Assembly (NCBI GenBank): GCA_003451715.1
Contig: DMJN01000328.1
Location: 1 to 6,905, forward strand
Origin: Gammaproteobacteria bacterium
Lineage (GTDB): Bacteria; Pseudomonadota; Gammaproteobacteria; Pseudomonadales; Pseudohongiellaceae
Direction of reading: 5' to 3'
Length of the DNA: 6,905 nucleotides
Part shown: in pieces, positions 1 to 5,695 of the stretch
Numbering within the stretch: the first letter of the stretch is position 1
How the letters are laid out: each line of letters begins with the position of its first letter
Program-made: the position numbers and the translations under genes
The notes under the pieces: model-generated
What the model saw: only the letters and a program-made list of their open reading frames with translations
What the model was told of the DNA's origin: nothing
The model's database searches: none

Positions 1-18
1 GGATACTCACGACTGAAA

Positions 19-29
19 TCAAAATTTGA
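19..29. repeat. Operator-like perfect palindrome, copy 1
   Basis: TCAAAATTTGA is a perfect inverted repeat (TCAAA, centre A, TTTGA). It overlaps the candidate -35 hexamer at 26-31, a usual position for a repressor site. A second copy with one mismatch lies at 133-143. AT-rich dyads of this kind are bound by several regulator families, including ArsR/SmtB. No regulator gene is in the window, so the assignment is speculative. Confidence 0.35.
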
Positions 30-54
30 CACGGCTTGGAATCTCTTAACTTAT
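26..54 (+). promoter_or_regulatory. Possible sigma-70 promoter for the arsenic operon
   Basis: A consensus -35 hexamer TTGACA is at 26-31. With a 17-bp spacer the -10 would be ACTTAT at 49-54, which matches TATAAT at only three positions; other spacings are no better. The -35 is good and the -10 poor, which would fit an activated or weak promoter, or chance. Confidence 0.3.
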
Positions 55-132
55 GAAAGGTAAGCGTTTATATTCGCAGAAGTGCGCGATCTTCGGCTCC
101 TGCGGCTTCTATTGCAAGTGGTTTATAGCACA

Positions 133-143
133 TCAAAATTCGA
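133..143. repeat. Operator-like near-palindrome, copy 2
   Basis: TCAAAATTCGA differs from the element at 19-29 at one of 11 positions, and the preceding A is shared too. Four of five arm positions still pair. It lies 80 bp before the GTG start of the fusion gene, in the same direct orientation as copy 1, with 114 bp between equivalent positions. Confidence 0.3.
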
Positions 144-211
144 TATCAACCGTAAAATTGCTGCTGCCAGCACCCGCAAGGGATACTGGAACCCGCGATT
201 CCCCTGATTAC

Positions 212-217
212 AAGGTG
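212..217 (+). promoter_or_regulatory. Shine-Dalgarno supporting the GTG start
   Basis: AAGGTG lies five bases before the GTG at 223. It supports this non-ATG start over later internal candidates. Confidence 0.6.
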
Positions 218-222
218 TTTGA

Positions 223-2364
223 GTGAATAGAACCAGGATTGTTGTACTTGGACTCCTTGTGGTGCTTGCAGCCAGCTATTTTATATTCGACCTGGGGCAG
301 TATCTGACGCTGGATTATGCCCAGGCCCAATTGGCCAGAATCCAGGAATTTCGAGACCAGAATTTCGCACTGACGGCACTCGTCTATTTTTCCATCTATG
401 TACTGATTGCAGCTCTATCCATACCGGGCGCTTTGATCATGACTTTACTCGGAGGGATGATCTTCGGTCTGTTGTGGGGAACCATCATCGTCTCCTTCGC
501 CAGCACTATTGGTGCAACCCTGGCATTCCTGGTTTCCCGCTTGCTGTTAAGGGACTGGGTAGAGTCTCGCTTTGGAGCCTACCTCGCTCCCATTAACCGG
601 GGCATCGAGAAAGACGGTAATTTTTACCTGTTCAGTATCCGCATGGTGCCCCTGTTTCCTTTCTTCATGGTAAACCTCCTCATGGGGCTGACAAGTATCA
701 GTACCGTCTCATTCTATCTGATCAGCCAGGCGGGCATGTTATTGCTTACGGTGATTTACGTAAACGCGGGATCACAGCTTGCCCAGATTACTTCCCTTTC
801 CAGTCTGGTGAGTGGCTCGGTAATTTTCTCAGTGGTGCTACTGGGGCTCGTGCCCCTGGTAGCGAAGCAGCTGATTAACGTCATGCAACGTAACAAGATC
901 ATGCGAGCGTTTCCCAGGCCCAGGCAGTTCGATGCTAACGTCGTGGTAATTGGTGCTGGCTCGGCGGGATTGGTTGCAGCACTCATCGTCGCGGGAGCCA
1001 AGGCCAAGGTGATTCTGATCGAAAAGGACAAGATGGGTGGCGACTGTCTGAACACCGGCTGTGTGCCCAGTAAAGCGTTGTTGCGCAGCGGCCGGATTAT
1101 GTCCTACATCAGGCGTGCCGGTGAATTTGGCATCGAGGATGCCAGTGGACAGGTAAACTTCGCAGCGGTTATGCAGCGGGTACAAAAAATTATTGCGACG
1201 ATCGAGCCTCATGATTCGGTGGAGAGGTTCACTTCCCTCGGTGTCGAATGCATCGCTGGCGAGGCGCATATAGAGTCTCCCTATACCGTGACGGTGGGTG
1301 AACGCCGTATCAATACCCGTTCCATAATCCTGGCCACGGGAGCGCGACCATTGGTTCCGGACATCGCCGGCCTCGATCAGATCGATTACCTGACCTCCGA
1401 TACGATCTGGTTTCTGCGTGAGCTTCCTCAGCGCCTGCTGGTTGTCGGCGGCGGCCCTATTGGTTGCGAACTCGCGCAGGCCTTTCATAATCTCGGATCT
1501 GACGTAACCCAGGTGGACATGGCGCCTCGGCTCTTGCCACGCGAAGATCCGGAAGTGTCCGAAGCAGTGATGAATAAATTCAGACGCAGCGGCATAACGC
1601 TGCTTACCGATCACAAACTGACAAACTTTGGAATTAGCGCTAATGGCAACTTCATGGAGGCGGAACACCAGAGTGAGACTGTTAGAATCGAATTCGACGA
1701 GGTGTTACTGGCAATCAGCCGCAAAGCCAATGTGGAAGGATTCGGCTTGCAAGAATTGGAGATGCCGCTTACGGCTCAAGGTACTGTGCAGACCAATGAT
1801 GCCATGCAGACCGCCTATCCCAATATTTATGCCTGCGGTGATGTAGCCGGTCCCTACCAGTTTACCCACATGGCATCATTTCAGGCCTGGTTCGCCTCAC
1901 TCAATGCGATGCTCGGTGGGCTGTGGCGATCCCGTGCCAACTACAATGCAGTCCCCTGGGCTACTTTCACCGATCCGGAGGTTGCCCGAGTCGGACTCAG
2001 CGAAGAGGAAGCGAAGCAACACAATATCGAATACGAACTTACCCGTTATGATCTGGACCACCATGATCGTTCCCTGGCAGATGGTGAAGCACATGGCTTT
2101 ATCAAAGTGTTAACGGTGCCAGGCAAAGACCGGATACTGGGCGTCACCATTGTGGGCTATCATGCGGGCGAACTGATTAATGAATTTGTGTACGCCATGA
2201 CTCATGGTATGGGGCTGAAAAAAATATCGGCGGTTACGCATATTTATCCCACGCTGTCCGAGAGTAATAAGGCCGCAGCCAATGCTTGGTGCAGCGCGCG
2301 CCTGCCTGAAAAGTATTTCCCGCTGCTGGAGAAGTATTTTCGGTGGCGACGGAGTGGCCGATAA
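223..2364 (+). CDS. TVP38/TMEM64 membrane domain fused to a mercuric-reductase-like FAD/NAD(P) disulfide oxidoreductase
   Basis: A 713-residue, two-domain protein with a GTG start. Residues 1 to about 225 form a VTT (TVP38/TMEM64, SNARE-associated) membrane domain. Hydrophobic segments lie near 5-25, 46-66, 70-108 (probably two), 141-180 and 196-215; the family-like G-rich stretch is at 77-86 and the charged-in-membrane motif RMVPLFPFFMVN at 140-151. Residues from about 237 form a cytoplasmic class I pyridine nucleotide-disulfide oxidoreductase: FAD-binding GAGSAG at 244-249, redox-active pair C275-x4-C280 in GGDCLNTGCVPSK, NAD(P)-binding GGGPIG at 409-414, and FAD contact ACGD with D540. The C-terminal dimerisation motif reads HIYPTLSE (673-680), so tyrosine Y675 stands where lipoamide dehydrogenase has its catalytic histidine. 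There is no N-terminal HMA mercury-binding domain and no C-terminal vicinal cysteine pair, so neither Lpd nor classical MerA activity is expected. The true substrate is unknown. It lies 39 bp before arsM on the same strand, so a role in arsenic redox chemistry or membrane export is plausible but inferred. Confidence 0.88.
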   Translation: MNRTRIVVLGLLVVLAASYFIFDLGQYLTLDYAQAQLARIQEFRDQNFALTALVYFSIYVLIAALSIPGALIMTLLGGMIFGLLWGTIIVSFASTIGATLAFLVSRLLLRDWVESRFGAYLAPINRGIEKDGNFYLFSIRMVPLFPFFMVNLLMGLTSISTVSFYLISQAGMLLLTVIYVNAGSQLAQITSLSSLVSGSVIFSVVLLGLVPLVAKQLINVMQRNKIMRAFPRPRQFDANVVVIGAGSAGLVAALIVAGAKAKVILIEKDKMGGDCLNTGCVPSKALLRSGRIMSYIRRAGEFGIEDASGQVNFAAVMQRVQKIIATIEPHDSVERFTSLGVECIAGEAHIESPYTVTVGERRINTRSIILATGARPLVPDIAGLDQIDYLTSDTIWFLRELPQRLLVVGGGPIGCELAQAFHNLGSDVTQVDMAPRLLPREDPEVSEAVMNKFRRSGITLLTDHKLTNFGISANGNFMEAEHQSETVRIEFDEVLLAISRKANVEGFGLQELEMPLTAQGTVQTNDAMQTAYPNIYACGDVAGPYQFTHMASFQAWFASLNAMLGGLWRSRANYNAVPWATFTDPEVARVGLSEEEAKQHNIEYELTRYDLDHHDRSLADGEAHGFIKVLTVPGKDRILGVTIVGYHAGELINEFVYAMTHGMGLKKISAVTHIYPTLSESNKAAANAWCSARLPEKYFPLLEKYFRWRRSGR

Positions 2365-2390
2365 TCACTAGCAAACATCGTGGACTGAAT

Positions 2391-2397
2391 TAAGGAG
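2391..2397 (+). promoter_or_regulatory. Shine-Dalgarno supporting the TTG start of arsM
   Basis: TAAGGAG sits six bases before the TTG at 2404, a near-ideal ribosome binding site. It fixes the start, which gives an N-terminus of normal length for the family. Confidence 0.75.
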
Positions 2398-2403
2398 TCT
2401 GGA

Positions 2404-3522
2404 TTGAATAGCAAGGCAGAATTACAAGAAAAAGTGTCGGCGCGTTATGGTGAAGGCGCCCAGGAAAGGCAAGAGGCGCTTTGCTGCCCTGTCGACTATG
2501 ACTCGAGTTTACTGGAGTTATTGCCTGCAGAAATTGTTGAGAGAGACTACGGCTGCGGAGATCCTTCACGCTATGTGCAGCGGGGGGACACGGTGCTCGA
2601 TCTGGGCAGTGGCGGTGGAAAAATCTGCTACATGGCGGCACAACTGGTAGAGCAGGGTGGCCGGGTCATCGGTGTCGACATGACCGACGAGATGCTTGGT
2701 CTGGCGCGCAGACATCAGTCAGACATGGCAGCTAAGCTTGGCGAGAATCGCGTCGAGTTTCTAAAGGGATATATACAGGATCTGGCACTGGATGTTGCGG
2801 CAGAAGAACGTTATATCGAAGCACACCCGGATGGTTCTGAGGAAGAGCTGCGGCAATGGCGGGCACAGCAACGCGCCGAACAGCCCCTGGTGGCGAATGA
2901 CTCTATCGATCTGGTGGTGTCGAACTGAGTGTTGAACCTGGTCAATGAATCGGATCGACAGCAGATGATTGAGGGGATCTTCAGGGTGCTGAAACCAGGT
3001 GGGCGAGTGGCTATCTCTGATATCGTCAGCGATGAAATCGTGCCACAACATCTGCGTGACAACGATGAGCTCTGGACGGGTTGTATCTCCGGAGCATTCC
3101 AGGAGCAGCAGTTCGCCCAGGCATTCCTGGATGCGGGATTTGTGTTGGTTAATTGTGACAAATGGGATCAGCAACCCTGGCAAGTGGTGGAGGGCATCGA
3201 GTTTCGTGCGATCACTCTAATGGCTTTGAAGCCATCGCCACAGCAGCATCTGGATATTGGTCAGGCTGTCATCTACAAGGGACCCTATAGTGAAGTTCAC
3301 GATGATGAAGGCCGTGTTTACCCCAGGGGAATAAGGATCGCCGTCTCTGACCGCAGTTTCGAGTTGCTTACCGGGGGACCCTTAAAGGACGACTTTATTG
3401 GAATCAATCCCTCTGCTCCCAAACCGGCGACTGAATTCTGTGCCCCTGCGGGAACTACTCGGTCAGCAAGTGAGACCAAGGGCTGTGAACATGTATCCGG
3501 CTCTGCAAGCAGTTGTTGCTGA
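2404..3522 (+). CDS. arsM: Arsenite S-adenosylmethyltransferase, probable selenoprotein (in-frame TGA = Sec175)
   Basis: Read through the TGA at 2926-2928 this is one 372-residue protein (174 + Sec + 197). ArsM/AS3MT methylates trivalent arsenic with SAM in the cytoplasm, using conserved cysteines that bind As(III). The N-terminal CCPV (27-30) and YGCG cysteine C51 match the family. SAM-binding motif I is LDLGSGGGK (65-73), followed by VDMT (91-94). The core SN-U-VLNLV (173-180) aligns with SNCVINLV of human AS3MT (Cys156) and CmArsM Cys174. LKPGG (196-200) and the second arsenic cysteine C227 in LWTGC complete the site. Residues about 128-165 are a charged insertion absent from AS3MT. The tail is cysteine-rich: C346, C361 and terminal C371-C372. 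The TTG start has a strong Shine-Dalgarno. Every motif around the TGA is intact and the frame never shifts, so a decayed pseudogene is unlikely. Alternatives are a sequencing error or a recent TGC/TGT-to-TGA mutation. The GTG right after the TGA (2929) has no ribosome site and would give a fragment lacking the SAM fold. Likely co-transcribed with the preceding fusion gene. Confidence 0.85.
2926..2928 (+). other. In-frame TGA, candidate selenocysteine codon (Sec175 of ArsM)
   Basis: The codons before and after (AGC... AAC-TGA-GTG-TTG-AAC-CTG) encode S-N-[TGA]-V-L-N-L. The family has cysteine at this place, encoded by TGC or TGT, one base from TGA. The cysteine is a catalytic, arsenic-coordinating residue, the typical setting for a Cys/Sec exchange. 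TGA is used as an ordinary stop by arsM itself (3520-3522), hslR and yrfG, so genome-wide stop reassignment does not explain it. Confidence 0.75.
2938..2961 (+). promoter_or_regulatory. Candidate bacterial SECIS stem-loop
   Basis: A hairpin can be drawn just 3' of the TGA. CTG (2938-2940) pairs with CAG (2959-2961), one G is bulged, TC (2942-2943) pairs with GA (2957-2958), one A-C mismatch follows, then AT (2945-2946) pairs with AT (2954-2955). The seven-base apical loop GAATCGG is at 2947-2953. The loop begins 18 nt after the TGA and opens with G. This fits the known bacterial SECIS pattern of a short stem, a small apical loop with an early G, and a UGA-to-loop distance of roughly 16-37 nt. 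The stem is imperfect and I folded it by eye, so the pairing is tentative. Confidence 0.5.
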
Positions 3523-3564
3523 AGCGAAAGGAGTTTAGCTTACTCACGACACCCTGAAAAAGGA

Positions 3565-5133
3565 TTAGCCTTCATTCCACTGCTTGAGGAAATCATCGAA
3601 ACTCATCGTATCTGTGGCTTCAATTTGCTGCTGTTTGACCAGTGAATGGGCACTGGTATCCCGAAGGTGACCCAGGGTGTCTACATCCAGACTATTACTG
3701 ACCAGATGATCTCTGTGAATTCGGCTCTGCCGTATGGAGCATTCGAAGAAAGACAACTGGTTCTCTTGCATCTCACCGAGTATGCGACCAGACGGAGTCA
3801 GTTCCGGGTGATCGATCTTCTCCAATTGTTTGTTAAGGCTTATTTCGTAGTTACTACCTTCGTGAATCTGATCCAGCATGCTGGCGCTGTGGGTGAGGTC
3901 GTCGAATAATTCCTGTGCCCATTCTCGCATCGCCTTCGGTGCAGACTCTAATTGAAGCATCAATGCGGGATCTCTGCCCAGTTCCACTACCCTGGTAAGA
4001 TTGCTGGCAACTTCAAAAAATTCCCGTTCATTGCATTGCGGGCTTTCTGCTAATAAACAATGTAGGAGGAAAGTGTCGAGGAATCTGATCTGTTCAGCAT
4101 CAATGCCAAGCGGAGTGTAGGGATTCAAATCCAGTGCGCGTACCTCAACGTACTCGATGCCACTATTGGTCAGTGCTTTTAAGGGCCGTTTGCCACTCTT
4201 CACATTCGGTTTCGGTCTTATGGTGCTGTAGAACTCATTCTCCAGCTGCAGCAGATTGGTATTCATCTGTAGATACTGGCCATCTTTCATGCAGCCGATT
4301 GCTTCGTATTCGGGATAAGACGTGTGCATAGCCTGGTCGAGACAATCCACGTAGGCATCCAGCTCGTTGTAACAGACAAACAGCGATTTCTGCGCCTCAC
4401 TCTTATAACCGAGATTACCCATTCTTAAACAGGTCGCCTGGGGAAGATACAAAGTGTGTTCGTCAAATTCCTGCAGGCTGTGTTCGCGGCCCTCCACGAA
4501 GCATCTGCAGGCAGCCGGCGAGGCACCGAATAAATAGATGAGCAACCAGGAATAGCGATGAAAATTTCGAATCAGGTGCAGATACTTTTCAGTACGGAAT
4601 TCTTGCAGACTACCCCGGTGGTTGCAGATTGCCTGGTAGGGCTTCCAGAACTCCCCGGGCATGGAAAAGTTGTAATGTAATCCCGATATGGCTTGCATCA
4701 GAGAACCGTAGCGATGACTCAAGCCATGTCGATACAGAGTCTTCAATCTGCCGATATTGGAATTGCCGTATTGAGCAATAGGGATATGGGCGTTGGTGCT
4801 GAGAGGACAGGGCATACTACTTACCCAGAGCATTTCTTCATTTTCCAGATTTTGTAGTGTGAAGCGGTGGATATTTTCCAGTACTGCCAGGCATTCATCG
4901 ATGTTCTGATATGCTGGTGTAATAAATTCCAGCAAGGCTTCGGAAAAGTCAGTGGTGATATAGGGATTGGTTAAAGCTGAACCCAGAGCCCTGGGATGAC
5001 TGGAAAGCGAGATTCGTCCATCTGGAGAAACGCGCAGGCTTTCCTTCTCAATGCCACGTTGCACAGCACCCCATTCGGGAGCAAATTCAGGTAATTGATA
5101 ACGCCGCAGGCACTCACTCAATTGCTTAGCCAA
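3565..5133 (-). CDS. gshA: Glutamate-cysteine ligase (gamma-glutamylcysteine synthetase)
   Basis: A 522-residue protein, close to the 518 of E. coli GshA. It catalyses the ATP-dependent joining of glutamate and cysteine, the first and rate-limiting step of glutathione synthesis in the cytosol. Family signatures run along the whole length: GIEKESLRV (27-35), the stretch ITTDFSEALLEFITP (59-73), then SMPCPL, IAQYGNSNIGR-KTLYR-GL, ISGLHYNFSMP, YLFGASPA, LGYKS and GIEYVEVRALDLNP. No gaps or missing motifs were noticed. The start is TTG at 5133, supported by AGGAG at 5139-5143 with a five-base spacer. It converges on arsM with 42 bp between the stops, and no clear bidirectional terminator is visible there. 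Glutathione can reduce arsenicals and serve as electron donor or ligand in arsenic methylation, so the adjacency is functionally suggestive but may be accidental. It lies downstream of hslR on the same strand, separated by 133 bp. Confidence 0.96.
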   Translation of the reverse strand: MAKQLSECLRRYQLPEFAPEWGAVQRGIEKESLRVSPDGRISLSSHPRALGSALTNPYITTDFSEALLEFITPAYQNIDECLAVLENIHRFTLQNLENEEMLWVSSMPCPLSTNAHIPIAQYGNSNIGRLKTLYRHGLSHRYGSLMQAISGLHYNFSMPGEFWKPYQAICNHRGSLQEFRTEKYLHLIRNFHRYSWLLIYLFGASPAACRCFVEGREHSLQEFDEHTLYLPQATCLRMGNLGYKSEAQKSLFVCYNELDAYVDCLDQAMHTSYPEYEAIGCMKDGQYLQMNTNLLQLENEFYSTIRPKPNVKSGKRPLKALTNSGIEYVEVRALDLNPYTPLGIDAEQIRFLDTFLLHCLLAESPQCNEREFFEVASNLTRVVELGRDPALMLQLESAPKAMREWAQELFDDLTHSASMLDQIHEGSNYEISLNKQLEKIDHPELTPSGRILGEMQENQLSFFECSIRQSRIHRDHLVSNSLDVDTLGHLRDTSAHSLVKQQQIEATDTMSFDDFLKQWNEG

Positions 5134-5138
5134 ACTTA

Positions 5139-5143
5139 CTCCT
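5139..5143 (-). promoter_or_regulatory. Shine-Dalgarno supporting the TTG start of gshA
   Basis: On the minus strand AGGAG is followed by five bases and then TTG (5133-5131). No in-frame ATG gives a comparable N-terminus, so the TTG is preferred. Confidence 0.7.
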
Positions 5144-5170
5144 GGTCATTCAGGTTGCTGAATTCATGCA

Positions 5171-5198
5171 ATGCTGGCTCTCAGGCCGCATGCTGGCT
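5171..5198. repeat. Nine-base direct repeat upstream of gshA
   Basis: ATGCTGGCT occurs at 5171-5179 and again at 5190-5198, a 19-bp period of nearly two helical turns. The pair is flanked by ATGCA (5166-5170) and TGCAT (5198-5202), adding a partial dyad. It lies 38-65 bp before the gshA start, where a regulator could act. No known box was recognised. Confidence 0.35.
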
Positions 5199-5224
5199 GC
5201 ATTGGGTGACGCATTATGACAAAT

Positions 5225-5251
5225 ATCCCCAGCGAGCGCTAACCGGGGGAT
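5225..5251 (-). terminator. Terminator-like hairpin after hslR
   Basis: On the minus strand ATCCCC (5251-5246) pairs with GGGGAT (5230-5225) in a six-base GC-rich stem. The loop contains a nested AGCG/CGCT pairing (5231-5240). It begins 15 bases after the hslR stop and is followed by ATTTGTCAT, only a weak U-tract. It may end or attenuate yrfG-hslR transcription before gshA. Confidence 0.4.
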
Positions 5252-5266
5252 GAGGCAAGCGGTAGC

Positions 5267-5689
5267 TCAGGATGAATCGCCTTGTTTGAAGCGCTGGATC
5301 ATGCGGCGCTGTTTCTTATTAGGTTTGCTGTCAGTTGGCCAATGCCTCGGTTGGGCTTTGCGTTGTTCTGCGAGCTGTTCACGACTGGCTATGCTCTGTG
5401 GCGTTTCAGCGTAGAGCAATTGTGCCTCGGGTGCAGGACGTCGCTGTTCCGAGAGCGCCTTCACCAGAACTGTTTTTTCATCGAAGCCCTGTCGTAATTT
5501 TAGTTGCATGCCGACTTCTATTTCCTTGCTGGGTTTGCTGCGCACACCTTCGCAATGCACTTTGCCACCCTCGATAGCCTTCTTGGCGATAGCGCGAGTC
5601 TTGTAAAAGCGCGCAGCCCACAACCACTTATCCAACCTGACTCGGGTCAGTTGCTTTGAGTTGGATCTATTCTTGGAAGACGAAGCCAT
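5267..5689 (-). CDS. hslR: Heat shock protein 15, S4-domain ribosome-associated RNA-binding protein
   Basis: A 140-residue basic protein, against 133 in E. coli. The S4 RNA-binding fold spans about 16-75 and contains VRLDKWLWAARFYKTRA (17-33), EGGKVH (40-45) and RSKPSKE (50-56), nearly identical to Hsp15. The middle has EQRRPAPEA and the C-terminus ends in the family-like RFKQGDSS. Hsp15 binds free 50S subunits that carry a stalled nascent chain and helps recycle them after heat stress. The ATG at 5689 lies only six bases after the yrfG stop and has no clear Shine-Dalgarno, so it is probably translated by coupling to yrfG. The yrfG-hslR order is also found in E. coli, where hslO follows; here gshA follows instead, and hslO is absent from this position. 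Confidence 0.95.
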   Translation of the reverse strand: MASSSKNRSNSKQLTRVRLDKWLWAARFYKTRAIAKKAIEGGKVHCEGVRSKPSKEIEVGMQLKLRQGFDEKTVLVKALSEQRRPAPEAQLLYAETPQSIASREQLAEQRKAQPRHWPTDSKPNKKQRRMIQRFKQGDSS

Positions 5690-5695
5690 TAGTGA

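Larger units (their letters stand above)
1..222. other. Leader region upstream of the arsenic operon, no supported gene
   Basis: No convincing coding sequence was found on either strand. The only open stretch touching the left edge is plus frame 1, positions 1-63, about 20 codons ending in TAA; it could be the tail of an upstream gene but is too short to identify. The rest is AT-rich at the left and around 110-165. It holds a possible promoter near 26, two near-palindromic TCAAAATT elements (19-29 and 133-143) and the Shine-Dalgarno sequence of the next gene. If the promoter at 26 is used, the transcript has a leader of roughly 160 nt. No riboswitch or leader peptide was recognised. Confidence 0.5.

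Noticed and set aside
838..1668. 276-codon minus-strand open frame opposite the oxidoreductase domain
   Set aside because: It is a shadow of the fusion gene; its translation shows no recognisable domain, while the plus strand carries all FAD and NAD motifs.
2404..2928. arsM as an ordinary pseudogene broken by a nonsense mutation
   Set aside because: There is no second lesion, all downstream motifs including C227 and the cysteine tail are intact, and the stop falls exactly on a Cys codon with a hairpin behind it. A sequencing error or a very recent mutation cannot be excluded from one sequence.
2761..3183. 140-codon minus-strand open frame opposite arsM
   Set aside because: It lies opposite conserved ArsM motifs and its translation resembles no family I know; treated as a shadow.
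2929..3522. A separate gene starting at the GTG right after the TGA
   Set aside because: It has no Shine-Dalgarno, starts in the middle of a conserved ArsM motif, lacks the SAM-binding fold and is in exact frame with the upstream part. It is the C-terminal half of arsM.
4..3550. Identical 10-mer TACTCACGAC at 4-13 and 3541-3550, which might mark the borders of an inserted arsenic island
   Set aside because: Many identical 10-mer pairs (about 20) are expected by chance in a window of this size, and there is no integrase, transposase or inverted terminal repeat.
3523..3564. Bidirectional terminator between arsM and gshA
   Set aside because: Only a four-base GAGT/ACTC pairing around 3531-3545 is visible, with no GC-rich stem or T-run; not enough to call.
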